Assembly: GCF_000067045.1 (NCBI RefSeq)
Contig: NC_010125.1
Coordinates: 1,278,001 to 1,342,000 of the forward strand
Source of the DNA: Gluconacetobacter diazotrophicus PA1 5
GTDB lineage: Bacteria; Pseudomonadota; Alphaproteobacteria; Acetobacterales; Acetobacteraceae
DNA length: 64,000 nucleotides
Direction: 5' to 3'
Shown here: positions 17,595 to 28,928 of the stretch, one piece after another
How the letters are laid out: each line of letters starts with the position of its first letter
Numbering within the stretch: the first letter of the stretch is position 1
Translations under genes and position numbers: made by a program
Notes under the pieces: generated by a model
Database searches by the model: none
Told to the model about the DNA's origin: nothing
What the model saw: only the letters and a program-made list of their open reading frames with translations

Positions 17595-18274
17595 ATAGCC
17601 CCGATACCCTGCCAGCCATGGCGGTCCAGCGTCGCGCGGATATGCGCGGGCGGCGGTGCCGTCGCGCTGACGGGGGGTGACAGGGGCAGCGCCAGATGGC
17701 GGCTCATCAGGTGCAGGGTCGGCCCTTCCGCGCCGCCATAGACCGGGTCGCCCAGGATCGGGCAGCCCAGGCTGGCGCAGTGCAGCCGGGCCTGGTGGGT
17801 GCGGCCGGTCAGCAGATGCAGTTCCAGCCAGCTTTCCCGCCCGTCGGACGCCAGGACCCGCCAGTCGGTCCGCGATGCCTGCCCGTCCGGGGCCGCGACC
17901 ATGCGCCAGCCCTGGCGGTCGGAATGACGGGCCATCGTCATCGCCACCGTACCGCTGTCGGCGGCGGGGCGCCCCTGGACGACGGCCCAGTAGGTCTTTC
18001 GCACCTGGCCCGCCGCGAAGGCGGCCTGGGCCGCCAGCAGCGCCTGCTTGCGCAACGCGATCAGCAGGCAGCCGGACGTGTCGCGGTCCAGGCGGTGGGC
18101 CAGCCACGGCCCGTCCGCGCGGCGGGACAGCAGCGGAAAGGAATCCTCGACCGACGGGCCGCCGGACGGGCCGGGATGGACCGGCAGGCCCGGCGGCTTG
18201 TCGATGACGATGAAGCGGTTATCGCGGAACAGGACGGGAAAAGGGTCCGGCCGGTCGTCCGGGCGGCGGGTCAT
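17591..18274 (-). CDS. RluA-family pseudouridine synthase
   Basis: A 227-residue enzyme that isomerises specific uridines in rRNA or tRNA to pseudouridine. The catalytic motif [14 protein letters not shown] contains the essential Asp; the family opening [15 protein letters not shown] and the late motif [20 protein letters not shown] are also present. It lacks an N-terminal S4 RNA-binding domain, so it is closer to RluA than to RluC/RluD. Its start ATG overlaps the ftsK stop by four bases (18271-18274), so the two are co-translated. Target position is not predictable from sequence. Confidence 0.9.
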   Translation of the reverse strand: MTRRPDDRPDPFPVLFRDNRFIVIDKPPGLPVHPGPSGGPSVEDSFPLLSRRADGPWLAHRLDRDTSGCLLIALRKQALLAAQAAFAAGQVRKTYWAVVQGRPAADSGTVAMTMARHSDRQGWRMVAAPDGQASRTDWRVLASDGRESWLELHLLTGRTHQARLHCASLGCPILGDPVYGGAEGPTLHLMSRHLALPLSPPVSATAPPPAHIRATLDRHGWQGIGAI

Positions 18275-21009
18275 TCCTCGTCGTCGGCGGTGCGGCGCAG
18301 CAGGACCTCGCGCCGTCCGACATGGTTGGCCGGGCTGACGATGCCTTCCTTTTCCATCTGCTCGATGATCTTGGCGGCGCGGTTATAGCCGATGGACAGG
18401 TGCCGCTGGATGAACGAGGTCGAGGCCTTGCCCTCGCGGGCCACGACCGCCACCGCCTGGTCGAACAGGCTGGTTTCCTCGTCGAAGCCGCCGCCGCCCA
18501 GCCCGTTGCCCGAGGACCGGCCCGCCGAACCGCCGCCGCCATCCTCGTCCTGGGCCGAGATGACGTCGTCGTCATAGATCGGCTCGCCCTGGCTGCGCAG
18601 GAAGCGCACCACGTCCTCGACCTCGGTATCGCCGACGAAGGGGCCGTGGACGCGGGTGATGCGCCCGCCGCCCTGCATGTACAGCATGTCGCCCTGGCCC
18701 AGGAGCTGCTCGGCCCCCTGCTCGCCCAGGATGGTGCGGCTGTCGAACTTGCTGATGACCTGGAACGAGATGCGGGTCGGGAAATTGGCCTTGATGGTGC
18801 CGGTGATCACGTCCACCGACGGCCGCTGCGTGGCCATGATGACATGGATGCCCGCCGCGCGGGCCTTCTGCGCCAGGCGCTGCACCGCTGCCTCGATCTC
18901 CTTGCCCGCGACCATCATCAGGTCCGCCATCTCGTCGATCACCACGACGATATAGGGCAGGGAATCGAGCGCGAGCTGCTGCTCCTCGAAGGTCGGGCGC
19001 CCGGTCTCGGGGTCGTATCCGGTCTGCACCCGCCGGCTGACGACCTCGCCGCGCCTGCGGGCCTCGGCCACGCGTTCGTTGTAGCTGCCGATATTGCGCA
19101 CCTGCAGGTGGGACATGGCGCGATAGCGCCGGTCCATCTCCCGCACCGTCCATTTCAGGGCGGCGACCGCCTTGGCCGGTTCCGTGACCACGGGGGTCAT
19201 CAGGTGGGGAATGCCCTCGTAGATCGACAGTTCCAGGATCTTGGGGTCGATCAGGATCAGCCGGCATTCCTCGGGCGACATGCGATAGAGCAGCGACAGG
19301 ATCATCGCGTTCACGCCCACCGACTTGCCCGACCCGGTGGTGCCGGCGATCAGCAGGTGCGGCATGCGCGCCAGGTCGCCATAGACCGGCACGCCGGCAA
19401 TATCCTTGCCCAGCGCCAGGCACAGGCGCGACGCGGAATGATGCCAGGCATCGTCGGTGAACAGTTCGGACAGGAACACCGTCTCACGCAGGGCGTTCGG
19501 CACCTCGATGCCGATGACGTTGCGGCCCGGCACGGTGGCGATGCGCACGCTCAGCACCGACAGGGACCGCGCCACGTCGTCGGCCAGCCCGATCACCCGG
19601 GCCGAGCGGATTCCCGGCGCGGGTTCCAGTTCGTACAGCGTGACGACCGGGCCGGCATGGATCTGCCCGATCTGTCCCTGCACCCCGTAATCGGACAGCA
19701 CGGTTTCCAGCAGCCGGGCATTGGCCTGCAACGCCTCCTGCGACGGCCCGGTCTCCATATGCGACGGGGCCGCCTTCAGCAGCCCGATCGGGGGCAGGCG
19801 CCACGGATCGCGCCCGTCGGGCCGCGGCGGCGGCGCGTAGCCCCGTGCGTCCTCGCCGGTCCCGCCCTGGGGGCGGACAGGCAGGTCGGGCGCGGAGGGC
19901 TCGGGCGCCGTGGCGCGGCCGCCGAACAGGCGGTCCAGGCGGCTCATCAACGTGGTGCGCGGGGCCTCGGCGGCCGTGTCGCGCGCCGGCTCGGCCAGCG
20001 GTACGTGGGGATCGACGTCGTCTTCAACGTCCCAGGGGGCGATGTCCTGCGCGCGCGGACCGCCCAGCAGCAGCGGCGGCGGTTCGTCGGCCACGTCCGT
20101 GTCCATGCCCGGCGGCTGGACCCAGCCGGTACCCAGGGACGGCCGGGGCGCGGGCGGCCGGGGCGGGGGCATGCGGGGCGTGGACGCAGGCGGGGCGGGC
20201 CGGGGGGCCGGCCGCTCCATGCGGATGGTGCGGGGTGGTGGCTCGGGCGCGCGGGCCTGGGCCGACAGGTCCGGCCGGGCCGGGATCGGCGCACCGGCCT
20301 GGCCCGCCACGTCGGCGGCGGCCGGGCGGTCGGGGCGGCCCTGCCGCGCGGGCATGCTGCGTGCCAGGCGCAGCGGCTGCCGCGCCGCCGCGCGCAGCCC
20401 CCGGCCGATCGCCGCCCATTCGGCCAGGGACAGGCCCATTCCCAGCGGGACCAGCAGGATGGTCAGCAGCAGGCCCAGCACCCACACCGCCAGCCGGCCC
20501 GCCGGGCCCAGGACCGATGACGCGGCCTGCAGCGCGGTATGGGCGATCGACAGGCCGAATGCCCCGCCCGGCCCGGATTCGGTGGGCCAGTGCGGCGCCG
20601 GCAGCATGGGCAGCAGGATCGGCAGCGCCGCCAGCAATGCCCCGATGACCGGCATGGCGCACAGCAGGGCAACCAGTCGCAGCAGGATCGAGCCCAGCCC
20701 CGCATGCCGGACCACGCGCCACCCCCATGCCATCATGGCCAGCACCGGCAGGGCGGCGGTGATGCCCACATTCTGCAGCAGCACGTCGGCCAGGTACGAC
20801 CCGGTGAATCCCAGCAGGTTGGTCGGCGCCTGGGTGCTGGCGGTGTTCATCGACGGGTCGAGCGGATTGTAGCTCCACAGCGCGGCGGCCAGCGCCAGGG
20901 CCAGCAGCCACAGCACCATGCCCCCCATTTCAGCCAGCCGCTGCCGCGCGGCCGACCGGATGCGCGGAGAGACCAGGGAGGCAGGGATATAGCGGCCAAG
21001 GCTCGGCAA
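18271..21009 (-). CDS. ftsK: FtsK/SpoIIIE-type DNA translocase
   Basis: A 912-residue septal DNA motor that pumps the chromosome terminus during division and activates XerCD at dif. The N-terminal domain has four or five membrane helices (residues about 25-215), then a Pro/Arg-rich linker to about residue 400. The RecA-like motor has Walker [16 protein letters not shown] near residue 555 and Walker [16 protein letters not shown]. The C-terminal winged-helix gamma domain that reads KOPS sites is intact ([20 protein letters not shown]). The start is a TTG preceded by AGGA; an ATG 27 codons later is the alternative. Confidence 0.95.
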   Translation of the reverse strand: MPSLGRYIPASLVSPRIRSAARQRLAEMGGMVLWLLALALAAALWSYNPLDPSMNTASTQAPTNLLGFTGSYLADVLLQNVGITAALPVLAMMAWGWRVVRHAGLGSILLRLVALLCAMPVIGALLAALPILLPMLPAPHWPTESGPGGAFGLSIAHTALQAASSVLGPAGRLAVWVLGLLLTILLVPLGMGLSLAEWAAIGRGLRAAARQPLRLARSMPARQGRPDRPAAADVAGQAGAPIPARPDLSAQARAPEPPPRTIRMERPAPRPAPPASTPRMPPPRPPAPRPSLGTGWVQPPGMDTDVADEPPPLLLGGPRAQDIAPWDVEDDVDPHVPLAEPARDTAAEAPRTTLMSRLDRLFGGRATAPEPSAPDLPVRPQGGTGEDARGYAPPPRPDGRDPWRLPPIGLLKAAPSHMETGPSQEALQANARLLETVLSDYGVQGQIGQIHAGPVVTLYELEPAPGIRSARVIGLADDVARSLSVLSVRIATVPGRNVIGIEVPNALRETVFLSELFTDDAWHHSASRLCLALGKDIAGVPVYGDLARMPHLLIAGTTGSGKSVGVNAMILSLLYRMSPEECRLILIDPKILELSIYEGIPHLMTPVVTEPAKAVAALKWTVREMDRRYRAMSHLQVRNIGSYNERVAEARRRGEVVSRRVQTGYDPETGRPTFEEQQLALDSLPYIVVVIDEMADLMMVAGKEIEAAVQRLAQKARAAGIHVIMATQRPSVDVITGTIKANFPTRISFQVISKFDSRTILGEQGAEQLLGQGDMLYMQGGGRITRVHGPFVGDTEVEDVVRFLRSQGEPIYDDDVISAQDEDGGGGSAGRSSGNGLGGGGFDEETSLFDQAVAVVAREGKASTSFIQRHLSIGYNRAAKIIEQMEKEGIVSPANHVGRREVLLRRTADDEE

Positions 21010-21181
21010 ATGTTCGGATCCTGTGTACGGGGCCTGTCCGCCCGCGGGAACGGGGCGAGTCCACGGGACGGCAGGCGCGATGAAGCCGGAGACCCGTCCC
21101 GGGCCGCCAGCCCCGGGGGCATTGGAACCAGAACGAAGTTATAACCTCGGCAACGCGGAATACAGAAGGGCGCTTACACGC

Positions 21182-21775
21182 TTATTCGGGCATTCCGGTG
21201 GCGGCGCGCCAGATCGATATCCGGGCCGCGCCGTGCCGCCGCTCGGCCAGCCGCGTGCCCGCCACCCCGCCCGGCAGCGGCCCGTCGTCGGGCGGCAGGG
21301 CCTCGTCAGCGCCGGTTTCGATAACGACCAGCGCGCGCGGCGCGATCCACCCTGCCCGGTCCAGCGCTGCCAGCGCGCGCTCCGGCAGGCCGCGGCCATA
21401 GGGCGGGTCCAGGAACAGCAGGTCGCAGGGCCGGACGGCGGCAGGGGGGCGGGTCACGTCCATGGCGCGCACGGTGGTGGCCTCCCGCGCCCCGCAGGCG
21501 GCGATGTTGGCGTGCAGGGCGGCCAGGGCGGCGCGGTCGGTCTCGAAGAAAACGCAGTGCCCGGCGCTGCGTGACAGGGCCTCCAGTCCCAGGGCGCCGG
21601 TCCCCGCGAAACCGTCCAGCACCCGCGCGCCCGCCACCCGGTCGTATCCGCCCCAGGGCGCGTGCAGCAGCATGTCGAACAGTGCCTGGCGAACGCGGTC
21701 CGCCGTCGGGCGGGTGGTGCGCCCGGCGGGCGCGGCCAGGGCGCGGCCGCGCCACGTTCCGGCGACGATGCGCAT
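21182..21775 (-). CDS. rsmD: 16S rRNA (guanine966-N2)-methyltransferase
   Basis: A 197-residue methyltransferase that modifies G966 of 16S rRNA. The opening MRIVAGTWRGRALAAP and the TRPTADRVRQALFDML block are typical of RsmD. The SAM-binding strand is ARVLDGFAGTGALGLEALSR, and the catalytic motif LLFLDPPYGRG corresponds to the (D/N)PPY signature of base-amino methyltransferases. It lies 5 bases after the stop of the RsuA-type pseudouridine synthase, in an operon with that gene and a glutamine amidotransferase, so rRNA modification genes cluster here. Confidence 0.93.
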   Translation of the reverse strand: MRIVAGTWRGRALAAPAGRTTRPTADRVRQALFDMLLHAPWGGYDRVAGARVLDGFAGTGALGLEALSRSAGHCVFFETDRAALAALHANIAACGAREATTVRAMDVTRPPAAVRPCDLLFLDPPYGRGLPERALAALDRAGWIAPRALVVIETGADEALPPDDGPLPGGVAGTRLAERRHGAARISIWRAATGMPE

Positions 21776-21780
21776 CCGGC

Positions 21781-22571
<791 letters not shown>

Positions 22572-22575
<4 letters not shown>

Positions 22576-23303
22576 CTCGATCCCGAGGTCTCTATCAAGG
22601 CGGCAAAGATGCGTCTATCGGCTACCGATATGGCGAATTCGGGGTGCCATTGCACGCCCAGGCAAAACCGCCGTGCCGGATGCTCGATCGCCTCGACCAC
22701 GCCGTCCGGCGCGATGGCGCAGACGATCGCCTCGCCGGGGGTGCGAACGGCCTGGTGATGGGCGGAATTGACCGCGATGCGCGCGGCCTGCGTCACCCGC
22801 GCCAGCAGCGTGCCGGGGGTGATCGCGACCTGGTGGCCGGCCTCGTGGCGGGGGTTGGGCTGCTCGTGCGGCAGGGCGCCGGGGATCGCGTCGGGAATAT
22901 GCTGGACCAGGCTGCCGCCCAGCGCCACCGCCAGAAGCTGCTGGCCGCCGCAGATGCCCAGCAGCGGCATGTCCCGCGCGATCGCGCCCCGCGTCAGCGC
23001 CAGTTCGGCGCGCGTGCGGTCCGATTTCAGGGTCACGGTCGCATGGCGGGTGTCCGCGCCATACAGTGCGGGATCGACGTCGAATGCGCCCCCGGTGACC
23101 ACCAGCCCGTCCAACCGCGCCAGGATGTCGGGCGCCAGGTCGGCGCAATGGGGCAGCGCCACCGGAATGCCGCCCGCGTCGGCGACGGCATCCAGGTAGT
23201 TCCGGCGCAGCGCGTACCAGGGATAGCGTGAATAGCCGCCCCCCTGCGGGGTGCCGGGCTCGCTGTCCAGGGTCACGCCGATCAGGGGGCGGGACGAACT
23301 CAT
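22572..23303 (-). CDS. Class I glutamine amidotransferase-like gamma-glutamyl hydrolase (PuuD-like)
   Basis: A 243-residue peptidase C26-type enzyme that removes the gamma-glutamyl group from gamma-glutamyl-GABA or a related amide. The nucleophile is in PLLGICGGQQLLAVALGGSL; the catalytic His and Glu are in GVQWHPEFAIS. Further family features are DGLVVTGGAFDVDP and NSAHHQAVRTPG. The first gene of a three-gene unit with the RsuA-type and RsmD genes; the functional link is not obvious and may be only transcriptional. Could also act on other gamma-glutamyl amides. Confidence 0.87.
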
Positions 23304-23370
23304 TCCGCCCTGCCTAGAGTAAAGCGCGGCCTAGAGCAAAGCGCGTATGACGGGAATGCGCGCGAACGGA

Positions 23371-23511
23371 TCAGCCGTCGGAAATGACCGAACCTATGCT
23401 GGCGGTTCCCATGCCCGCCGCGTGGGAATGGTGCCCGAGCAATTCGGGCTCGCAGGCCGAAAAGCCGATGACGATGGCTGCCGCGGCCAGGACCAGGGTA
23501 AGTGCGTTCAT
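23371..23511 (-). CDS. Small probable lipoprotein
   Basis: A 46-residue peptide. The ATG at 23511 is preceded by AGGAGG, so an upstream in-frame start at 23553 is unlikely. It begins NALTLVLAAAAIVIGFSAC, a signal peptide that ends at a loose lipobox (Phe-Ser-Ala-Cys), followed by only 27 residues with a His pair. Function unknown. The upstream region shared with tadA holds three TGTTACA-type motifs. Confidence 0.6.
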   Translation of the reverse strand: MNALTLVLAAAAIVIGFSACEPELLGHHSHAAGMGTASIGSVISDG

Positions 23512-23540
23512 CGTCTTCCTCCTGTCCATGATCGATCGAT

Positions 23541-23576
23541 TGTTACAGGTCACGTTCGTAAAGCACTGTTACAGTG
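23541..23576. promoter_or_regulatory. Paired TGTTACA motifs, one within a palindrome
   Basis: TGTTACA occurs at 23541-23547 and again at 23567-23573, 26 bases apart; the second lies in the palindrome CACTG-TTA-CAGTG (23564-23576). A reverse copy, TGTAACA, is at 23663-23669. The whole stretch 23512-23797 is the divergent promoter region of the small lipoprotein gene and tadA and holds no gene. Confidence 0.4.
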
Positions 23577-23797
23577 ATCGTCGCGATGTCGTTTGTCGAT
23601 TAAAATAGCTAACTTTTCCCTAAGAAACGTTCCCTTTTACGCCCGATCGGTGCGTGAGGCACTGTAACATGTTGTGATGACGGGACCTTCGCCGGCGTGC
23701 GGGCATTTCACCCCGCCTGCGGTATGGATCGAACGGTCCGACGGCAGGCGGGTTGCACGCCGGGGCCCGGTTTTTCGCCATTTTCGGGACAGGTGTC

Positions 23798-24334
23798 ATG
23801 ACGAACGGGGCCGCGAGAGGCCAGGCCGGCGACGGCCCGATGGCCCTGGCGCTGGCCGAGGCCCGCGCCGCCGCCGCCCGGGGCGAGGTTCCGGTGGGGG
23901 CCGTGCTGCTGGGCCCGGACGGCACTATCCTGGCGCGGGCCGGCAACCAGGTGGAAGCCGGGCATGACGCGGCGGCCCATGCCGAAATGCTGGTCATGCG
24001 CGCCGCCGCCCGCATCCTGGGCAGTCCGCGCCTGACCGGCTGCACGCTGGTCGTGACGCTGGAGCCCTGCCCGATGTGCGCGGCGGCTTCGGTGCATTTC
24101 CGCGTGGGGCGTATCGTGTTCGGCGCCTACGACCCCAAGGGCGGCGGGGTCGAGCACGGGCCACGGCTGCTGGCGCGGCCGGACTGCCTGCATCGCCCCG
24201 AATGGGTGGGCGGCGTGCGCGAGCGCGAGGCGGCGGCCCTGCTGCGCGATTTCTTCGCGGCCCTGCGCGGCAGGCCGGAAGGCGGGCCGCCTGAAGGGGA
24301 CGGGAAGGGGGATTTGCGGGAAGCGTCCAGTTAA
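23798..24334 (+). CDS. tadA: tRNA-specific adenosine deaminase
   Basis: A 178-residue zinc enzyme that converts A34 to inosine in tRNA-Arg(ACG), needed to read CGN codons. The zinc-site motif HAEMLVM supplies His61 and the proton-shuttling Glu63; PCPMCAAA supplies Cys91 and Cys94. The ATG at 23798 has GGACAGG upstream; the frame opens 15 codons earlier without a good ribosome site. The last 25 residues are a Gly/Glu-rich tail. Flanked by an AT-richer intergenic region and by degP. A more general cytidine/guanine deaminase function is possible but the spacing and the PCPMC motif favour TadA. Confidence 0.9.
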   Translation: MTNGAARGQAGDGPMALALAEARAAAARGEVPVGAVLLGPDGTILARAGNQVEAGHDAAAHAEMLVMRAAARILGSPRLTGCTLVVTLEPCPMCAAASVHFRVGRIVFGAYDPKGGGVEHGPRLLARPDCLHRPEWVGGVREREAAALLRDFFAALRGRPEGGPPEGDGKGDLREASS

Positions 24335-24450
24335 CGCATCTTTCATCGGCAGGTATGGGAGAGGTGTGGCCCACCGGTGCATTCTCCCGGACGATGACAC
24401 AGGATGCGGGGCGGACCACTCCGGTCGCCCCGGAAACAATCAGGAATGCT

Positions 24451-26025
24451 ATGTCTGACGAGCTTCAGCCGATGTCTTCTCTCCGCGCCCGCCGGATGCG
24501 GGGCGGAATCCTGGCCGCGCTGGTTGCGGGAACCATGCTGGGGGGCGTGGCCGCCGACGGGCTGGTCCCCGTGGCGCGGGCCGACGATACCGGGGTGATC
24601 CGTCCCGACACGCAGGTCCAGACCCTGCCGAACTTCGTCAACCTGGTGAAGCAGGTCCGGCCCGCCGTGGTGTCGATCACCTCCAGCATCCGTGCCGAGG
24701 ACCTGGGGGACGAAGGCGGCGGCGGCGCCGAGGGGCAGCAGCAGATGCCCTTCCCGTTCCCCTTCCCGTTCCAGATGATGCCGCAGCAGCAGCGCCGCAC
24801 GGTCGAGGCGCGGGGATCGGGCTTCATCATCTCGGCCGACGGCTATGTCGTGACCAACAACCATGTGGTCAAGGGCGCGACCAAGGTCACGGTGACGCTG
24901 GATGACGGCACCACCCTGCCGGCCAAGATCGTCGGCCGCGATTCCAAGACCGACCTCGCGCTGCTGAAGGTCACGTCGCAGGGCAAGCTGCGCTTCATCG
25001 AACTGGGCGATTCCGACAAGGTCGAGCCCGGGGAATGGGTGGTCGCGGTCGGCAATCCCTACGGGCTGGGCGGCACGGTCACCGCCGGCATCGTTTCGGC
25101 GCGCGGGCGTGACATCGGCGACGGGCCGTACGATTCGTTCATCCAGGTCGATGCCCCGATCAATCGCGGCAATTCCGGCGGCCCGCTCTTCACCCAGGAC
25201 GGCAAGGTCGTGGGCGTCAATACCGCCATCCTCTCGCCCTCGGGCGGGTCGATCGGCATCGGCTTCGCCATCCCGTCCGACGTGGTGAAGAACGTCGTCT
25301 ACCAGTTGCAGAAGACCGGGCACGTCACCCGGGGTTACCTCGGCGTGGTCGCGCAGGTGATCACGCCCGCGATGGCCACGGCGCTGGGCCTGAAGCCCGC
25401 GGCGCCCGGCGCGCCGCCCAGCGGCGCCCTGGTCGCCAGTGTCAGCAACGGCAGCCCGGCCGAAAAGGCGGGGATCAAGGCCGGGGACGTGATCACCACC
25501 CTGAACGGGCAGAAGATCGACAGCCCGCATGATCTGGCGGTCAAGGTGGCCTCGATCGTGCCGGGCAGCAAGGCGGCGGTGAACTATATGCGCGGCACGG
25601 CCGCGCAGAGCACGACGGTCACGATCGCCAACCTCTCCGGCGCTCCGTCGCCCGACGGCGCGGTCGGGGACAGGAACGACGGCGGTCCGCGCCTGGGCGT
25701 CTCGCTGTCGCCCCTGACGTCGGACCTGCGCCAGCAACTGGGCCTGGACGGGTCGGTGCGCGGCGTCGTCGTCAGCGACGTCCAGTCGGGTTCGGCGGCG
25801 GAACAGGCCGGAATCCACGCGGGCGACGTGATCCAGGCGGTGGGCAACAAGCCGGTGGAAAACCCCGGCGCTACCGTCACCGCCGTCCGCGCGGCGCTGA
25901 AATCCAACCAGTCGGTCCTGCTGCGCATCCTGCGCAACGGGCAGAACATCTTCGTCGCCGTCACGCCGGGCTCGGATGAGGGCGACAGCGGCAACGGCAA
26001 CAGCGACCCCGACGGCAACGACTGA
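24451..26025 (+). CDS. degP: Periplasmic serine endoprotease DegP/HtrA (Do family)
   Basis: A 524-residue envelope quality-control protease. The ATG at 24451 has AGGA upstream and gives a signal peptide ending near VPVARA; the frame is open to 24355 but lacks a comparable site. The catalytic triad is His138 (VVTNNHVVKG), Asp168 (DSKTDLALLK) and Ser242 (NRGNSGGPLF). A Gln/Met/Pro/Phe-rich LA loop precedes the protease core. Two PDZ domains follow (about 285-375 and 405-500), each with a GVVxxxVxxGSPAEKAGI-like carboxylate-binding entry. Monocistronic by position. Confidence 0.95.
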   Translation: MSDELQPMSSLRARRMRGGILAALVAGTMLGGVAADGLVPVARADDTGVIRPDTQVQTLPNFVNLVKQVRPAVVSITSSIRAEDLGDEGGGGAEGQQQMPFPFPFPFQMMPQQQRRTVEARGSGFIISADGYVVTNNHVVKGATKVTVTLDDGTTLPAKIVGRDSKTDLALLKVTSQGKLRFIELGDSDKVEPGEWVVAVGNPYGLGGTVTAGIVSARGRDIGDGPYDSFIQVDAPINRGNSGGPLFTQDGKVVGVNTAILSPSGGSIGIGFAIPSDVVKNVVYQLQKTGHVTRGYLGVVAQVITPAMATALGLKPAAPGAPPSGALVASVSNGSPAEKAGIKAGDVITTLNGQKIDSPHDLAVKVASIVPGSKAAVNYMRGTAAQSTTVTIANLSGAPSPDGAVGDRNDGGPRLGVSLSPLTSDLRQQLGLDGSVRGVVVSDVQSGSAAEQAGIHAGDVIQAVGNKPVENPGATVTAVRAALKSNQSVLLRILRNGQNIFVAVTPGSDEGDSGNGNSDPDGND

Positions 26026-26069
26026 CGGGCGGGCGGCCGCCCTGCCGGGCGGCCCGCCATGTCGTACTT

Positions 26070-27122
26070 TTACTTCCGCCAGGTCGCCAGGAACGCGTCA
26101 ACATCCGCCACGCGCGTATAATAACTGGTGACCAGCCGCACGACGGTCCCCTCCACGCCCAGCGGGGTGGGCCAGTCGCGGAAGACGAACCCTGCCGCGC
26201 GCAGGTGCGCGATCGCCCGGTCGGGCAGCATGACGAAGATCTCGTTGGCCTGGGTTTCATAGACCAGGCGGGCGCCGGGGTGGCGGAACAGGCCGCCTGC
26301 CAGCCGGTGCGCCATGGCGTTGGCCTGCCGCGCGTTGTTCAGCCACAGATCGTCTTCCAGGCAGGCCAGCAACTGTGCGCTGAGGAAGCGCTGCTTGGAC
26401 CAGCCATGGCCGCCGCGCTTGCGGCGCCGGGCGAACTGCTCGGCCCGCGCGGGGTCGAAGATGATCACGGCTTCGGCCGCCATCGCGCCGTTCTTGGTCG
26501 CGCCCAGCGCCAGCACGTCGATCCCGGCCTTCCATGTCGCCTCGGCGGGCGTGCATCCCAGATGGACGATGGCGTTGGCCAGCCGTGCGCCGTCCAGATG
26601 CACCGCCAGGCCCCGGGCGCGCGCCCGCGCCGTCAGGTCCGCGATCCGCGCCGGGTCGTAGACGGTGCCCCATTCCGTGGCCTGCGTCAGGCTCAGCGTC
26701 GTCGGCAGGTTGTCCTGCACGTTGGAAGCCGGGTGGCGGTCCAGCACATAGGACAGGGCAGCGGGGTCCATGCGCCCGTCTTCGGACGGGATCGTCAGCA
26801 GCCGCGCGCCGCCGGTATAGAAATCGGGCGCCCCGCATTCGGACTGGACGATATGCGCGCTCTCGTCGCACAGGACCGCGCCATAGGGTGGGGTTATCGC
26901 CGCCAGCGCCAGCGCGTTCGCCGCCGTGCCGGTGGTGACGGGAAAGACCTGGACCGCGTGCTGGAAGACATCCGCCGCCACCTGCTGCAGGCGCGCGGTC
27001 CAGGCGTCGGCGCCGTAGGCGGGGGCGGCGCCCTCGTTGGCCGCCATCAGGGCGGACATCACGGCAGGGCAGGCCGGAACGACGTTGTCGCTGCTGAAAT
27101 TTTTGCGTATCTGCTCTACCAC
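26070..27122 (-). CDS. ltaE: Low-specificity L-threonine aldolase
   Basis: A 350-residue PLP enzyme splitting threonine or allo-threonine into glycine and acetaldehyde. The GTG at 27122 gives the usual start, followed by [21 protein letters not shown] and [13 protein letters not shown]. The PLP-binding lysine is in [19 protein letters not shown], and [15 protein letters not shown] is also typical. The frame is open to 27305, but that extension would overlap folD on the other strand. It is divergent from folD-metF, and glycine and one-carbon units connect the three. Confidence 0.9.
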   Translation of the reverse strand: MVEQIRKNFSSDNVVPACPAVMSALMAANEGAAPAYGADAWTARLQQVAADVFQHAVQVFPVTTGTAANALALAAITPPYGAVLCDESAHIVQSECGAPDFYTGGARLLTIPSEDGRMDPAALSYVLDRHPASNVQDNLPTTLSLTQATEWGTVYDPARIADLTARARARGLAVHLDGARLANAIVHLGCTPAEATWKAGIDVLALGATKNGAMAAEAVIIFDPARAEQFARRRKRGGHGWSKQRFLSAQLLACLEDDLWLNNARQANAMAHRLAGGLFRHPGARLVYETQANEIFVMLPDRAIAHLRAAGFVFRDWPTPLGVEGTVVRLVTSYYTRVADVDAFLATWRK

Positions 27123-27175
27123 CCTGGCCCCCTGTCCTATGCCATCTGGCCCATGCCCGCTGTCCGGAGCGCCCC

Positions 27176-28111
27176 ATGACCGATCGAACGACCGATCCCG
27201 TGCCTGCCGAACCCGCGCCGGTTCGCCATCCCACCGCGCGCCTGATCGACGGCAAGGCGTTCGCGGCGAACCTGACGCAGACGATCGCACGGGACGTGCA
27301 ATCATTCCATGATCGTTATCGCGTCACCCCCGGGCTGGCGGTGGTGCTGGTCGGTAACGATCCCGCCAGCGAGGTCTATGTCCGCAACAAGGCGTTGCAG
27401 ACCCATCGCGCGGGCATGCGCTCGTTCATGCACATGCTGCCCGCCACCACGTCGCAGGCCGAGCTTCTGGCGCTGATCGGACGCCTGAACGCCGATCCGG
27501 AAATCCACGGCATCCTGGTGCAGTTGCCGCTGCCCGCCGGTCTGGACCCCGTCGCCGTGACCAATGCCATCCTGCCGGACAAGGATGTGGACGGGCTGGG
27601 CGAGGTCAATGCCGGCCGCCTGGCGCTGGGCCAGCCGGGGATCGTGCCGTGCACGCCGCTGGGCTGCCTGATGCTGCTGAAGTCGGAACTGGGCGATCTG
27701 CGCGGACTGCACGCGGTCATCATCGGCGCGTCCAACCTGGTCGGCCGGCCGATGGCCCGGCTGCTGCTGGCCGAGGGCTGCACGGTGACGGTCGGGCATA
27801 TCGACACGCGCGACCCCGCGGCGCTGGCGCGGCAGGGGGATATCCTGGTGGTGGCCACCGGCTGCCACGGGCTGGTGCGCGGCGACTGGATCAAGCCGGG
27901 CGCCGCCGTGATCGACGTGGGCATCACCCGCATATCGCTGCCCAGCGGCAAGACGCGCCTGGTCGGCGACGTCGCGTTCGACGAGGCCGTGACCCGTGCG
28001 GGATGCATCACCCCGGTGCCGGGCGGCGTCGGGCCGATGACCATCGCCTGCCTGCTGAACAACACCCTGGCGGCGGCGCGTCGCATCGTCGGCGCGACGG
28101 ACGCGGCATGA
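27176..28111 (+). CDS. folD: Bifunctional methylene-THF dehydrogenase / methenyl-THF cyclohydrolase
   Basis: A 311-residue enzyme that interconverts 5,10-methylene-, 5,10-methenyl- and 10-formyl-tetrahydrofolate with NADP. The catalytic lysine lies in [17 protein letters not shown], the active-site loop [13 protein letters not shown] is intact, and [19 protein letters not shown] and the Rossmann motif [17 protein letters not shown] are visible. The C-terminal [19 protein letters not shown] is diagnostic. About 20 extra N-terminal residues compared with E. coli FolD are probably unstructured. The stop overlaps the MetF-like start by four bases. Confidence 0.96.
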   Translation: MTDRTTDPVPAEPAPVRHPTARLIDGKAFAANLTQTIARDVQSFHDRYRVTPGLAVVLVGNDPASEVYVRNKALQTHRAGMRSFMHMLPATTSQAELLALIGRLNADPEIHGILVQLPLPAGLDPVAVTNAILPDKDVDGLGEVNAGRLALGQPGIVPCTPLGCLMLLKSELGDLRGLHAVIIGASNLVGRPMARLLLAEGCTVTVGHIDTRDPAALARQGDILVVATGCHGLVRGDWIKPGAAVIDVGITRISLPSGKTRLVGDVAFDEAVTRAGCITPVPGGVGPMTIACLLNNTLAAARRIVGATDAA

Positions 28112-28851
28112 CCCGGATTTCGGTCGAACTGATCCCCCGCGACGCCGAAGCCCTGCTGCGCGACGCGGCCGAGGTCCGGCAGCATTTCCCGCTGGCCGAC
28201 ACGCTGAACGTCCCCAGCCTGATGCGCTTCCCGCTGCGGGGCTGGGACGCGGTGCCGCTGCTGCGGCCGGTGCTGCCGCGAATCGTGCCGCATATCCGCG
28301 CCATCGACGTCGATCCCGCCGGCCCGCTGCCGGGCGTGGATGTCCCGGGCCTGGAGGAAGTGCTGGTGGTCCAGGGCGATCCGCCCGCCGATCTGGGGCA
28401 CCGCACCTTTCCCAATTCGTCGGAAAGCGTGATCCGCCGCTATCGGCGCGAGGCCCCGCATCTGCGGGTCTATGCCGCCTTCGACCCCTACCGCCGCGCG
28501 CCGTATCACGAACTGGACGCCGTGGCGCGCAAGAAGGATGCCGGCGCGACGGGCTTCTTCACCCAGCCGGTGTTCGATCCGCGCATGCTGGACCTGTGCA
28601 TGGAGTGGCTGGCGGGCGAGGCCGTGTTCTGGGGCCTGTCGCCGGTCATCGGCCCCAAGTCGCGCTCGTACTGGGAAACGACCAATCATGTCGTCTTCCC
28701 CCGCGATTTCGAGCCGACGATCGAGGCGAACATCGCCTTCGCCTGCCGGGCGATCCGCACGGTGCGCGACGCGGGCGGCCACGTCTACCTGATGCCGCTG
28801 CGCGTGAAGCTGGAGCGGTATCTGGCGCCGATCCAGCAGGAACTGGGCTGA
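28108..28851 (+). CDS. Methylenetetrahydrofolate reductase-like protein
   Basis: A 247-residue TIM-barrel flavoprotein candidate, coupled to folD by an ATGA overlap. It resembles Met[12 protein letters not shown] at the start (the glutamate matches the catalytic Glu of MetF), [15 protein letters not shown] in the middle, and [16 protein letters not shown], where MetF has GADFxITQxFFD. It is about 50 residues shorter than E. coli MetF and lacks some of the usual loops, so it may be a shortened relative with a different partner or substrate. Context with folD and threonine aldolase supports a one-carbon role. Confidence 0.77.
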   Translation: MTRISVELIPRDAEALLRDAAEVRQHFPLADTLNVPSLMRFPLRGWDAVPLLRPVLPRIVPHIRAIDVDPAGPLPGVDVPGLEEVLVVQGDPPADLGHRTFPNSSESVIRRYRREAPHLRVYAAFDPYRRAPYHELDAVARKKDAGATGFFTQPVFDPRMLDLCMEWLAGEAVFWGLSPVIGPKSRSYWETTNHVVFPRDFEPTIEANIAFACRAIRTVRDAGGHVYLMPLRVKLERYLAPIQQELG

Positions 28852-28928
28852 GAGGCCGGGCGGTGACTTACCTCGGCCGGGTAATTCCGTTAGCCTCGGC
28901 GCACATGTTTCGTCTGCCCGGAAAGGTC

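Noticed and set aside
18322-20520. A 732-codon plus-strand open frame
   Set aside because: Antisense of ftsK, whose Walker motifs and gamma domain are certain.
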